This document shows positions 7,267 to 15,734 of a stretch of 64,000 bases of DNA, piece after piece. Each line of letters opens with the position of its first letter. The stretch's first letter is position 1. The position numbers and the translations under genes are program-made. The stretch is from NCBI RefSeq assembly GCF_030730925.1, contig NZ_JAVAMB010000005.1, positions 1-64,000 of the forward strand, given 5' to 3'. The notes below the pieces were generated by a model. The model was given only the letters and a program-made list of their open reading frames with translations, had not been told where the DNA came from and ran no database searches. Source of the stretch: Flavobacterium sp. DG2-3 (GTDB lineage: Bacteria; Bacteroidota; Bacteroidia; Flavobacteriales; Flavobacteriaceae).

Positions 7267-8637
7267 TTAGACCACTTTAAAAATTTGTGTGTTTACACGA
7301 ATATTATTAGGAGCCTCCAAACCTGGGTTTTCATAATTGCTGAATTCTAAATTAACACCTGGTCTAAAAAATAAACAATGTGTTGAACCTCCAAAATGAA
7401 ACATTCCCAGTTGGTCACCTTTTTTTACAATATCGCCAGCTTTTACAGTTATTTCGCAACTAGAAACCTCCGCCATTCCCACAGGCATTACACACATAAG
7501 TCCAATAGCAGGATTATCGGCCTCAATAAAAATAAGGGCTCTGGTGGCAACTGCTGTTAAAAACGCTTGAGAATTGTTGGGTGCGCTAGAATCTGGTCCT
7601 TGTGGATTGTAAAAACCCTGATATAGATTTTCTAAATAATAAGTACCATTTACAATAGCCGTTTTTACGATTCTACCGTTTACAGGACTGTGCCAGCGGT
7701 GATAGCTCAAGGCGCTCAAAAAAGCCTGATAAACTGTTCCACCAGCAAATTGTGGTGTTAATTCATCAAAATTCAGCATGTTTTCTAACGAATACGGTTG
7801 TCCTTTTAACCAAAACTGATCTGATAAAGCTACATTTTTAGCCACTTGCAAAGGTGCCGACTCACAGGCATTTACAATAATCGAATCATCATTAGGAGCA
7901 GTAACAGGGCGTACATTTGCACAAAACAATCTGGTGAAAAAATCATCCCAGCTTTTGAATCCATAATACGGATCGGAAGGATTGGACTGAAAAACATCAG
8001 AAAATGTAGCGCTGGCAGGAATAGGATTCGGTTCTAAGCCCAAAGCTCCTTTAGCAACTTCCATCATTTCAGATTGTGCCAATTCGCTTAACCATGCAAT
8101 TACGTTTTCTGAAGGATCATTTTCGATTAAAACATATCTGGAATCTTCCGAAACCAAAAATTTAGACCAGTAGTTTAATATTTTCTTCAACTGCTGATTA
8201 ACCAATGCATTTGAAAAAACATCATATCCAAAATTGGTTGCCATTGGCCAGGCTAGAAGCGCATTAATAGGAAAACCAATCATACCCGCAGGCGATTGAT
8301 TTCCAGGAGCACCGGTTTGGTAGGCTTCGGGAGCGGTTTGCATGATTCCGTTTAGTAAAACAAGAAAATCTTCAAAAGTCACAGGCTCCGGTTCCCAAGG
8401 TAAGGGAGTACTTTGTTTTAAAAAATGTGCTTCGGCAAACATTCCCTGCACATTCGCATACAAAACGGGGTCCGAATATACCATATTTTGAAATTCGACA
8501 ATTTCAGGAATAAGTGGCGTTGGATTTTTTTTGGTAAATTCCTTTAATTTTAATGTCCAATTTTCGATAATTTGCGGATCCTGTGGCAGCCAGTTTCCTA
8601 ATAATTGTTTTGCTTTAGTGAATGTAGTTTTTTCCAT
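7267..8637 (-). CDS. Phosphatidylserine-decarboxylase-family enzyme of the PsiD type
   Basis: 456 aa with no signal peptide. The C-terminal half is a phosphatidylserine decarboxylase fold: FTRLFCANVRPV, YHRWHSPVNGRI (conserved histidines) and FGGSTH near the C terminus. S418 of that GGST would be the self-cleavage site that yields the pyruvoyl cofactor. The N-terminal region (GNWLPQDPQIIENWTLKLKE) resembles the extra domain found in PSD-like proteins such as fungal L-tryptophan decarboxylase PsiD (PF12588-type), and is absent from membrane PSDs. Total length also fits PsiD (about 440 aa) rather than housekeeping PSD (about 220-320 aa). It is therefore probably a soluble amino-acid or related decarboxylase, not a phospholipid enzyme; the substrate is unknown. 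It is monocistronic, with its own terminator. Confidence 0.8.
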   Translation of the reverse strand: MEKTTFTKAKQLLGNWLPQDPQIIENWTLKLKEFTKKNPTPLIPEIVEFQNMVYSDPVLYANVQGMFAEAHFLKQSTPLPWEPEPVTFEDFLVLLNGIMQTAPEAYQTGAPGNQSPAGMIGFPINALLAWPMATNFGYDVFSNALVNQQLKKILNYWSKFLVSEDSRYVLIENDPSENVIAWLSELAQSEMMEVAKGALGLEPNPIPASATFSDVFQSNPSDPYYGFKSWDDFFTRLFCANVRPVTAPNDDSIIVNACESAPLQVAKNVALSDQFWLKGQPYSLENMLNFDELTPQFAGGTVYQAFLSALSYHRWHSPVNGRIVKTAIVNGTYYLENLYQGFYNPQGPDSSAPNNSQAFLTAVATRALIFIEADNPAIGLMCVMPVGMAEVSSCEITVKAGDIVKKGDQLGMFHFGGSTHCLFFRPGVNLEFSNYENPGLEAPNNIRVNTQIFKVV

Positions 8638-8854
8638 AAATTTTTTGGTTAAATTAATAGATTAGGTGTTTTAGAAAAATAATTCAAAAAACTAACTAGT
8701 TACTTGGGCTTATATTAGGATGTTCATAGGCGGATATCGATAGTGAATTTTTTTTTATGAATTCTCTTGCTAATATCGTAAAAAATTTAGAGAATTGAAA
8801 TAAAATGTAAGAATTTTATGTTACGAATTAATGTCTCACAAAAAGAATTTAAAG

Positions 8855-9061
8855 TTTGCCACAAAGGCACCAAGGCACAAAGATTTTATGAATTGCCACC
8901 AGTTTTACCTGAAGGTATAAAGCAAGAATAGAAAAAGGCTTTAGCCAAACTATTTACATTTGACTAAAGCCTTAGCTTTGCAATTATCTTTATCATCCAC
9001 CAAAAGCTGGATATAATTCAACTTTTAAAAAAACTTTGCGTCTTAGTGCCTTCGTGGCAAC
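8855..9061. repeat. Outer palindrome, TTGCCAC-AAGGCAC family
   Basis: The left arm TTTGCCACAAAGGCACCAAG and right arm CTTAGTGCCTTCGTGGCAAC are inverted repeats about 207 bp apart end to end. Related arms occur at 15645-15720 and 42328-42398. The interior is occupied by the element at 8891-9020. Confidence 0.7.
8891..9020. repeat. Degenerate copy of the CCTCCAG / GGCTTTAGCC element
   Basis: It has the same order as the copies at 24246-24373 and 58016-58142: an ATTGCC(T)CCAG arm, the central hairpin AAGGCTTTAGCCAAA/TTTGACTAAAGCCTT (8935-8973), and a closing CCAnnAAAGCTGGA-ATT arm. The outer arms have accumulated substitutions. Confidence 0.65.
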
Positions 9062-9070
9062 ATAAAAAAA

Positions 9071-10279
9071 TTAAGCCTTTTTGCGACCTTCAATATTAGG
9101 CAAGAATCCAGTAATTACACCAATCAACGGCAGAAACGCACAGATTTTAAATACATACTCAATACTCGTTGCATCGGCGATTTTTCCTAGAATAGCAGAA
9201 CCTAATCCTCCCATTCCGAAAGCAAATCCGAAGAAAAGTCCCGCTACTAAACCAACTTTACCAGGCATCAATTCGGTTGCGTAAACCAGAATCGCAGAGA
9301 AAGCAGAAGAAAGAATCAATCCAATGATTACAGACAGAGTTCCAACCCAGAATAGAGAAACGTAAGGCAACATTAACGTAAACGGCGCAACACCCAAAAT
9401 AGAAACCCAGATTACGTATTTTCTTCCGAAACGGTCACCAATTGGTCCTCCGATTAAAGTTCCAGCTGCTACGGCACCAGAAAACAAGAATAAATACACT
9501 TGCGACTGCTGAATAGAGATATGGAATTTATCAATCAAAAAGAAAGTGTAATAACTCGTAATACTGCTCATGTAGAAATATTTAGAGAAAATTAGAACCA
9601 ATAAAATAGCTAAAGAAGCAATGACACGGTTTTTAGACAAATGATGCGTTTCAATTTTATGTGCTGATTTGTTAGCCATTCTTTCAGAAAGGTGTTCAGT
9701 GTACCAAATCGCAATTTTATACAAAGCAAAAATTCCGACCAAAGCAATTATACAAAACCAAGCCACATACGATTGTCCGTGCGGAATAATGATAAATGCA
9801 GCTAATAACGGTCCGATCGCGCTTCCAGCATTTCCTCCCAATTGAAAAATAGACTGTGCCAATCCTTTTTTTCCACCTGATGCCAAATGCGCCACACGAG
9901 AAGATTCAGGATGAAAAATAGAAGATCCGATTCCGATTAAACTTACTGATAATAAAAGAAATACAAAACTTGTTGAAATTGAAACCAGAAATAATCCGAC
10001 CATTGTAAAACACATTCCGATAATTAGCGAATACGGTTTAGAATTTTTATCGGTATACATTCCCACAAACGGCTGAAGGATGGAAGCAACCATTTGATAC
10101 GTAAGTGTGATGATTCCGATTTGAGTAAAACTCAAACCAAAATTATCTTTAATAAGCGGATAAATGGATGGAACTACAGCTTGTAAAAGATCATTAATTA
10201 AATGCGAAAAGCTGATTATAAATAAGATTGAATACGTGGTTTTTTTAATGACTTCTGGTTGTACTTTAACGGTTTCCAT
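9071..10279 (-). CDS. MFS efflux transporter, fosmidomycin-resistance (Fsr) type
   Basis: 402 aa with about 12 transmembrane segments. The N-terminal HLINDLLQAVVPSIYPLIKD motif is characteristic of the Fsr branch of the major facilitator superfamily. The loop 2-3 motif appears as PFVGMYTDKNSKP. Fsr proteins export fosmidomycin or related small molecules. The gene is divergent from an AraC regulator (10380), with only 100 bp between the starts, so that regulator probably controls it. It has no obvious tie to the pectin genes. Confidence 0.85.
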   Translation of the reverse strand: METVKVQPEVIKKTTYSILFIISFSHLINDLLQAVVPSIYPLIKDNFGLSFTQIGIITLTYQMVASILQPFVGMYTDKNSKPYSLIIGMCFTMVGLFLVSISTSFVFLLLSVSLIGIGSSIFHPESSRVAHLASGGKKGLAQSIFQLGGNAGSAIGPLLAAFIIIPHGQSYVAWFCIIALVGIFALYKIAIWYTEHLSERMANKSAHKIETHHLSKNRVIASLAILLVLIFSKYFYMSSITSYYTFFLIDKFHISIQQSQVYLFLFSGAVAAGTLIGGPIGDRFGRKYVIWVSILGVAPFTLMLPYVSLFWVGTLSVIIGLILSSAFSAILVYATELMPGKVGLVAGLFFGFAFGMGGLGSAILGKIADATSIEYVFKICAFLPLIGVITGFLPNIEGRKKA

Positions 10280-10379
10280 GAGTTATTTTTAGATTAATAT
10301 TTGTTTGGAAAATAATAGTGGCACTAATTTTTTACAAAATTGAAATAAATAACAATGTCAAAATTGCTATATTTGGACA
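10280..10379. promoter_or_regulatory. Divergent promoter region, MFS pump / AraC regulator
   Basis: 100 bp between two divergent starts. On the + strand TATATTTG (10368-10375) fits TAnnTTTG but lies so close to the ATG at 10380 that transcription would be leaderless. No clear operator is seen. Confidence 0.45.
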
Positions 10380-11195
10380 ATGAATAATCAGATTCGGACA
10401 TTTAGGGTAGCACAAGATTACGGATTCCAGATAGATCCGTCAATTCCTGTTTTAGGATACACAGAAACAGTGAATTATGAAACTTGTATTTCGCATGCTC
10501 ATCCGCGCGGGCAGTTGATATACGCAACTCGCGGTGTGATGAATGTTGTCGTAGGCAATAATATTTGGGTGGTGAATCCGTTGCAAGGTTTATGGATTCC
10601 GGGTGGAGTAGAGCATCAGGTTACTTTTCAGAAAGATGTTAATTATTACAGCGTTTTTATAGATCCATCGGTTACTAAAGGGTTGCCAATCAATAGTTTC
10701 TCTTTTGATATTCCGATGTTTTTAAAACAATTAGTTTTTAAAATCATCACATTTGGAACAGAAGGAGATCTAGAAGCTTCTCAAAGAAGAGTAATAGATG
10801 TTTTTCTAGATGAATTGGCTTTAATTGTACCAAGTGCAACTTTCTTGCCCACAACAAATGACGAAAGACTTCAAAAAGTAGTCGAGCTTTTAATGAATGA
10901 TGTTGCGAGCAAGCAAACCATAGATTATTATGCTGAACTTTCTTTTATGAGCACGAGAACTTTATCACGCTTATTTATTAAGGAATTGGGAATGAATTTC
11001 AGCGATTGGCGCACTCGTTTGAAGTTGCTTGAAGCCATTAAAAGATTAGGCGAAAAACAATCCATTAAAGAAATTGCACTCAATTTAGGTTATGAAACTC
11101 CAAGTGCCTTTATTTTTATGTTCAAAAAACATTTAGGAAAAACACCTTCTAATTATATTTTGGAAGATGAAAATGAGGATAAAATTTCTGCATAA
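10380..11195 (+). CDS. AraC family transcriptional regulator with cupin sensor domain
   Basis: 271 aa, soluble. Residues about 35-100 form a cupin-like sensing domain (HAHPRGQLIYATRGVMNVVV, then GLWIPGGVEHQV). Residues about 170-262 carry the two helix-turn-helix units of AraC proteins: STRTLSRLFIKELGMNFSDW and IKEIALNLGYETPSAFIFMF, followed by KKHLGKTPSNY. It is divergent from the Fsr-type pump and most likely activates that gene. It lies just upstream of the long enzyme cluster, so control of the PUL cannot be excluded. However, PUL activators of this phylum are usually hybrid two-component proteins, and this is a plain cupin-AraC of the pump-linked kind. Confidence 0.88.
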   Translation: MNNQIRTFRVAQDYGFQIDPSIPVLGYTETVNYETCISHAHPRGQLIYATRGVMNVVVGNNIWVVNPLQGLWIPGGVEHQVTFQKDVNYYSVFIDPSVTKGLPINSFSFDIPMFLKQLVFKIITFGTEGDLEASQRRVIDVFLDELALIVPSATFLPTTNDERLQKVVELLMNDVASKQTIDYYAELSFMSTRTLSRLFIKELGMNFSDWRTRLKLLEAIKRLGEKQSIKEIALNLGYETPSAFIFMFKKHLGKTPSNYILEDENEDKISA

Positions 11196-11199
11196 TTGA

Positions 11200-11430
11200 A
11201 CGCGGATAAAACGGATTCGCTACCACGAAGACGCTGATTGACGCGGATTTTTTATTTAAACACATAGAAACATAGATTTTTATTTACTTGACTAAATAGA
11301 GAATGTTGAAAATGACTTAGTCATTAACACATAGCTATGTGTGTTTAAACAAGTGAAACGCCTTTTTACACACAGATAAGTCTATGATTCTATGTGTTTA
11401 AAAATTTAAAAATCCGTTTCATCTGCGTCC
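11200..11430. repeat. Nested palindromic repeats (ACGCGGAT outer family)
   Basis: The outer left arm CGCGGATAAAACGGATTCGC recurs at 33069, 55021 and 57951. The right arm reads AAAAATCCGTTTCATCTGCG. Two further independent palindromes are stacked in its loop. Confidence 0.7.
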
Positions 11431-11530
11431 CATAAAAATCGTAACATCATTTTTTTTAATACTAAAAAAGTGATAACTCGTAATTTTTCCCTTAAAAAAT
11501 TATCAAAGATTACTGTTTTTTATGAAATAG

Positions 11531-11575
11531 CAGGATAGTGCAGGTTGTGAAATGTGATAATAACACTTATCTTTA
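11531..11575 (+). promoter_or_regulatory. Candidate PUL promoter with paired CAGG box
   Basis: CAGGATAGTGCAGG (11531-11544), 23 bases, then TATCTTTA (11568-11575, one mismatch to TAnnTTTG). The box matches the one before SusC in 13 of 14 bases, and the spacer length is identical at all three sites. The transcript leader would be only about 12 bases. Confidence 0.65.
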
Positions 11576-11594
11576 GTCCCAAAATAAACTTACT

Positions 11595-13781
11595 ATGCTA
11601 AACCGCCCTTCCATTTTTAAGATTATATTTCTTTTTGCTGTTCTTTTTTCTTGCTCGCTAGTATTGGCGCAGGAAAAACAAAAAAAAGCGACATGGATCT
11701 GGTATCCAGGAGATTTTGAAGTTTGGTTGAGCAATAAAATGCAGGTAAGACGTACAGAACGTGAAGCGGTTTTTCCACCGCTTTGGCAATATTATAGCCC
11801 TTATGCCTTAGTAACTTTTCAGACAGAGGTAGATATTCCAAAACCAGATGAAGTAAAAATTTACTCAGAAGGACCTTTTCAATTACTTTTAGATGGCGTT
11901 CAGATTTACGGACAGCCGAAATCAATTACAGTTCCTGCTGGAAAACATAAAATTTCATTTAAAGTTTACAATCAGGAAGTATTGCCTGCAATCTATATTG
12001 AAGGTAACTATGTTAAATCTGATGCTTCATGGAAAGTAACCAACGAAGATAAACTTTGGATTGACGAAGCTGGTAAAGCACAGCAATCGGGTACGCCTTG
12101 GGTTCCTGTTGGTTCTTGGAACTTTGATTCTCCAAAAACTAAACCTTCGGAGTTTAAATTGACAACCAAACCTTTATTCGCAAAAAAAACAGAGAAAAAT
12201 GGAAATGGAGATTTGGTAGATTTCGGAAAAGAAACTTTCGGTTACATCAAAATTCACGGTTTAAAAGGCAAAGGAAAAGTAGCGCTTTATTATGGTGAAT
12301 CTCGCGAAGAAGCCTTAGATACTGCCAAATGCGAAACTTTAGACCATTTATATTTTGATGGAAAACAAGCTGCAACTTATACGCACGATGGTTCAAAAGC
12401 ATTCCGCTATGTTCAAGTGCAGGCTGATGCAGGCGTAAAATACGATTCGATTTCGATGCTTTACGAATATCTTCCATTAGATTATCGCGGTGCATTCAAA
12501 TCTTCAGACGAACAATTAAATAAAATTTGGGATGTGTCGGCGTACACGATGCATTTAACGTCACGCGAATTTTTTATAGACGGAATCAAACGTGACCGCT
12601 GGGTTTGGTCTGGCGATGCGTATCAAAGTTATTTGATGAATTACTATTTGTTTTTTGATTCGCCTTCTGTAGAGAGAACGATGGTCGCTCTTCGAGGCAA
12701 AGACCCTGTAACGGCTCACGTAAATATTATAATGGATTATTCTTTGTATTGGTTTGTAGGTGTTTACGATTACTACTTGCATACAGGCGATACGAAATTC
12801 ATTAAAACTTTTTATCCAAGAATGAAATCGCTGATGGATTTCTGTTTAGAAAGAAGAAATAAAAACGGTTTCCTCGAACCATTAGAAGGCGACTGGGTTT
12901 TCATTGATTGGGCAGACGGATTGCCAAAAACTGGTGAAGTTAGTTTTGAGCAAATGCTTTTGGCAAGAAGTTTAGAAGCAATGGCGGTCAGCGCTAAAAT
13001 TGCAAATGAGAATGAAGATCAAAAACAGTATGAAAAACTATCAGCTGATTTGAAAGCAAAATTATTTGATGTGTTTTGGGATAAAAAAGAAAACGTCATG
13101 AAACACCAGCGCATTGACGGAAAAATGCAGAATATCGTAACCCGATACGCTAATATGTTTGGTATTTTCTTCAATTATTTTACTGAAGAACAAAAGCAAA
13201 GTGTAAAAAATAAAGTCTTACTGAATAAAGATGTTCTTCAAATCACAACCCCATATATGCGTTTTTACGAGTTGGAAGCTTTGTGCGCTATGGACGAACA
13301 GGATTATGTTTTAAAAGAAATGAAAGAGTATTGGGGTGGAATGTTGAATGAGGGCGCGACATCTTTCTGGGAAGAATACAATCCAAAGAAAAAAGGGGCG
13401 GAGCATTTAACGATGTATGGTCGTCCGTACGGAAAAAGCCTTTGCCACGCTTGGGGAGCAAGTCCGATTTACTTATTAGGAAAATATTATTTAGGTGTAA
13501 AACCAACCGCTCCAGGTTATTCAGAATATGAAATCAAACCAAATTTGGGAGGTTTACAATGGATGGAAGGAAAAGTCCCAACACCAAACGGAGAAGTTGC
13601 CGTGTATTGCAGTACCAAAGAGATCAAAGTAAAAGCAGGCGAAGGTGAAGGAAAATTAATTTTTAAAAGTGCCAGCAAGCCCAAAACAAACTCTGGAACG
13701 ATTACGGAATTAGAAAAGAATAAATATCAGTTGATTGTTAAGCCGAATGTAGAGTATAAGGTGAGTTATAAAGCACTGTAG
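11595..13781 (+). CDS. Alpha-L-rhamnosidase, GH78
   Basis: 728 aa with a signal peptide ending near VLAQ (residue about 26). An N-terminal beta-sandwich region is followed by an (alpha/alpha)6 catalytic barrel from about residue 290. The motif IDGIKRDRWVWSGD places acidic residues D329, D334 and D341 at the spacing (5 and 12) of the catalytic acids of Bacillus GH78 RhaB. GH78 enzymes release terminal alpha-L-rhamnose, here probably from rhamnogalacturonan. A C-terminal beta domain follows (about 640-728). This is the first gene of the long + strand enzyme block and has its own paired-CAGG promoter. It differs in subtype from the GH78 at 55169, so the two may attack different linkages. Confidence 0.88.
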   Translation: MLNRPSIFKIIFLFAVLFSCSLVLAQEKQKKATWIWYPGDFEVWLSNKMQVRRTEREAVFPPLWQYYSPYALVTFQTEVDIPKPDEVKIYSEGPFQLLLDGVQIYGQPKSITVPAGKHKISFKVYNQEVLPAIYIEGNYVKSDASWKVTNEDKLWIDEAGKAQQSGTPWVPVGSWNFDSPKTKPSEFKLTTKPLFAKKTEKNGNGDLVDFGKETFGYIKIHGLKGKGKVALYYGESREEALDTAKCETLDHLYFDGKQAATYTHDGSKAFRYVQVQADAGVKYDSISMLYEYLPLDYRGAFKSSDEQLNKIWDVSAYTMHLTSREFFIDGIKRDRWVWSGDAYQSYLMNYYLFFDSPSVERTMVALRGKDPVTAHVNIIMDYSLYWFVGVYDYYLHTGDTKFIKTFYPRMKSLMDFCLERRNKNGFLEPLEGDWVFIDWADGLPKTGEVSFEQMLLARSLEAMAVSAKIANENEDQKQYEKLSADLKAKLFDVFWDKKENVMKHQRIDGKMQNIVTRYANMFGIFFNYFTEEQKQSVKNKVLLNKDVLQITTPYMRFYELEALCAMDEQDYVLKEMKEYWGGMLNEGATSFWEEYNPKKKGAEHLTMYGRPYGKSLCHAWGASPIYLLGKYYLGVKPTAPGYSEYEIKPNLGGLQWMEGKVPTPNGEVAVYCSTKEIKVKAGEGEGKLIFKSASKPKTNSGTITELEKNKYQLIVKPNVEYKVSYKAL

Positions 13782-13929
13782 TCCTTAGTCCCTAGTTATT
13801 AGTCCTTAGTTTTAACGTCCAGTTTGTCATTGCGAGGAACGAAGCAACCTCAGTAATAATTACACAAAGTGATTTTGCAAATGTGATTGCTTGGTTCCTC
13901 GCAATGACAATCAAAAAAATAAAAAACCA
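13782..13929. repeat. TAGTCCTTAGT microrepeat and GTCATTGCGAGG palindrome
   Basis: 13782-13815 holds two copies of AGTCCTTAGT, the motif that also fills 43093-43213. 13826-13908 is a palindrome with arms GTCATTGCGAGGAACGAAGC and GCTTGGTTCCTCGCAATGAC, a repeat type that is widespread in bacterial genomes. An upstream TTG in frame with the next gene falls inside this palindrome, so it is not the real start. Confidence 0.75.
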
Positions 13930-15603
13930 ATGTTTTCAAAAAATAACAAATACAATTTCAATCTAAAAACTGCTTTCCTAGCGCTCTTTTTCCTATGCTT
14001 ACAAGCCAACGCTCAAACAGCATGGAAATCAGCTTCATTTGAAATTGTAAAATCCAATTACAAAACGTTCAAAACTACTCAATACGCACATGTATTTTCA
14101 GGAAGTAAACACAATATTGTTCGTTTAGCGCCAGAATTACAAGGTTTAAAAGGAATCGAACTTCCTTTAGATAAATATAAAAAAGGTACAAATGCGCCAT
14201 TGCAGTTAAAATTTAAAGAAGCTGTAACAGTTTTGATTGGAGTTTTTCAGGAAAATAATTCCGAATATCTTCAAGCTGATAAACTTCAAAATGGCAAGTT
14301 AATTTTAGAAAACGGAGTAACGATTACAGGTTTACCTCCAGTAAATATTTATGCTGTTTCTTATTCAAAAGGAACTCAAAACATCAATTTTGGAAAAGGT
14401 TTATTCGCCATTTTGGGAGTTGTAAAAGCTTCTGAAAAACTAGAATCTAGAGACGCCAAACTTCCAGACGGTAAATTGTGGAACCCAACTTTTATCGTAG
14501 AAGGATTTTCAGATGAAAAACCACTTTTTGAAGTTATAGGCGGAGAAAACAAACCCGTTATTGATGAAGGAATGTCTGGAACAGAAGACATTCAAGGCGG
14601 TTTTGAAGGTGGACGTGTGGTGAAAGTCGGCGATACCTATCATATGTTTCCAACGGAAAGAGCGGGAGAAAAAGGCGTTGATTATTATTACGATCGTGTA
14701 AAAACTAAAATCGGACATTGGACAAGTAAAGATGCGATTCACTGGAAAAGAGAATCGACAATCTACCAAGCAAGCGGAACTTATGCCGTAACCGAAGACG
14801 ATAATCCGATGAATGACCGTCGTGCGGCAATTTGGTCGTATATGCCGGTTTTTAATGAAAAAGCAAACAAATGGTACGGCTATTATTTGGCTTATACTGT
14901 AAGTAAAGAAATAGAACCGAATCACTCTTTCGGGAGAATTTGGCGTTGCGAATCAATGGTTGAAGGAATAAATGGAATCGGTGGGCCTTATAAAGACATG
15001 GGAATCATCATGGAACCAGGATTAGATTCTCAGCCTTGGGAAGGCCGTCAAGGAGTTGCTTCATTTTTTCCGTATCAGGTTGGAGAAAAATATTTCGGAT
15101 TTTACAGTGGTGCCTATCCGTTTAATTCATGGGCAGATTATCCGAAGAAATCAGGAAAAGGCTGGTTTGTGGCTTTAGCCGAATCCAAAAGTTTAGAAGG
15201 CCCGTGGTTGCGAATGAACAAAGGTTTGGAACCAATCAAAACGATGCATCCGCTTTTTGTGGAGAATCCAATTGTTAGTCAGTTACCAAACGGAATGTAC
15301 ATAGCGATTTTCGACGGAGGTCCAGACGGCTGGGGACATCATTTACCGAATATGATTGCGTATTCGTTATCAGCAGACGGCGTAAACTGGGCAGAAGCGC
15401 ATTATCTTCCAATCGAAACCAAAGTCGATAAATGGTGGGATATTATGAGAACGCCACTTTGCTTAATCCCAGAAGGAAATGATGTTTATACTATCGTGTA
15501 CAATGCCATCGATTTAAAAAGAAGATTTCATCCAACGGGAATGGTAAAAGTTAAATTGAATAAAGACGTAATGGAGTCTCGTTTAAAGGAATTGAAGAAG
15601 TAA
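13930..15603 (+). CDS. Secreted beta-propeller protein, GH43/GH32-like fold
   Basis: 557 aa from the ATG chosen here; a longer reading from a TTG at 13891 would run through a repeat. The signal peptide ends near QANAQ. Residues about 1-170 form a separate beta-rich domain, and residues about 210-557 look like a five-bladed propeller with repeated phrases such as GRVVKVGDTYHMFPTE, GHWTSKDAIHWKRES, PVFNEKANKWYGYYLAY and ENPIVSQLPNGMYIAIFDGG. Such folds occur in GH43, GH32, GH117 and related families. No family can be named with confidence. The gene sits between a rhamnosidase and another propeller lipoprotein in the pectin block, so an exo-glycosidase role is likely but inferred. Confidence 0.7.
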   Translation: MFSKNNKYNFNLKTAFLALFFLCLQANAQTAWKSASFEIVKSNYKTFKTTQYAHVFSGSKHNIVRLAPELQGLKGIELPLDKYKKGTNAPLQLKFKEAVTVLIGVFQENNSEYLQADKLQNGKLILENGVTITGLPPVNIYAVSYSKGTQNINFGKGLFAILGVVKASEKLESRDAKLPDGKLWNPTFIVEGFSDEKPLFEVIGGENKPVIDEGMSGTEDIQGGFEGGRVVKVGDTYHMFPTERAGEKGVDYYYDRVKTKIGHWTSKDAIHWKRESTIYQASGTYAVTEDDNPMNDRRAAIWSYMPVFNEKANKWYGYYLAYTVSKEIEPNHSFGRIWRCESMVEGINGIGGPYKDMGIIMEPGLDSQPWEGRQGVASFFPYQVGEKYFGFYSGAYPFNSWADYPKKSGKGWFVALAESKSLEGPWLRMNKGLEPIKTMHPLFVENPIVSQLPNGMYIAIFDGGPDGWGHHLPNMIAYSLSADGVNWAEAHYLPIETKVDKWWDIMRTPLCLIPEGNDVYTIVYNAIDLKRRFHPTGMVKVKLNKDVMESRLKELKK

Positions 15604-15734
15604 GACGGAGTAGAAGCAAGATGCAAGAAACAAGATTTTGAGAATAGAAAACTTTGCGACTTTGCGAGATTAATTTGTCAAGAAAAATAAAAAACTTAGT
15701 GCCTTAGCGCCTTCGTGGCCAAAACCAAAAACCA
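15604..15734. repeat. CTTTGCGACTTTGCGAG / CCTTAGCGCCTTCGTGG repeat
   Basis: Fragments of the GCCAC-AAGGCAC / CTTTGCGAG repeat family fill this gap. The copy is partly decayed and only weakly palindromic. Confidence 0.55.

Larger units (their letters stand above)
8638..9070. other. Intergenic region with nested palindromes
   Basis: No gene. The right half (8855-9061) is an outer palindrome of the TTGCCACGAAGGCACTAAG family. Inside it is a degenerate copy of the CCTCCAGCTTTAGCTGG element (8891-9020), which itself contains a GGCTTTAGCC hairpin. The left part is AT-rich and presumably carries the promoter of the minus-strand decarboxylase gene; no clear TAnnTTTG was found. Confidence 0.6.
11196..11594. 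other. Intergenic region with triple nested palindrome and PUL promoter
   Basis: Three palindromes sit one inside another: an outer pair of the ACGCGGATnnnACGGATT type (11200-11430), a middle pair TTTAAACACATAG/CTATGTGTTTAAA (11255-11402), and an inner AACACATAGCTATGTGTGTT (11325-11344). A further small palindrome, AATGACTTAGTCATT, lies at 11310-11324. The promoter at 11531-11575 follows. No gene is present. Confidence 0.65.

Noticed and set aside
10380..11195. The AraC protein as the PUL regulator
   Set aside because: Its divergent pairing with an Fsr-type pump explains it better, and it has no periplasmic sensor for glycans. Kept only as a weak alternative.
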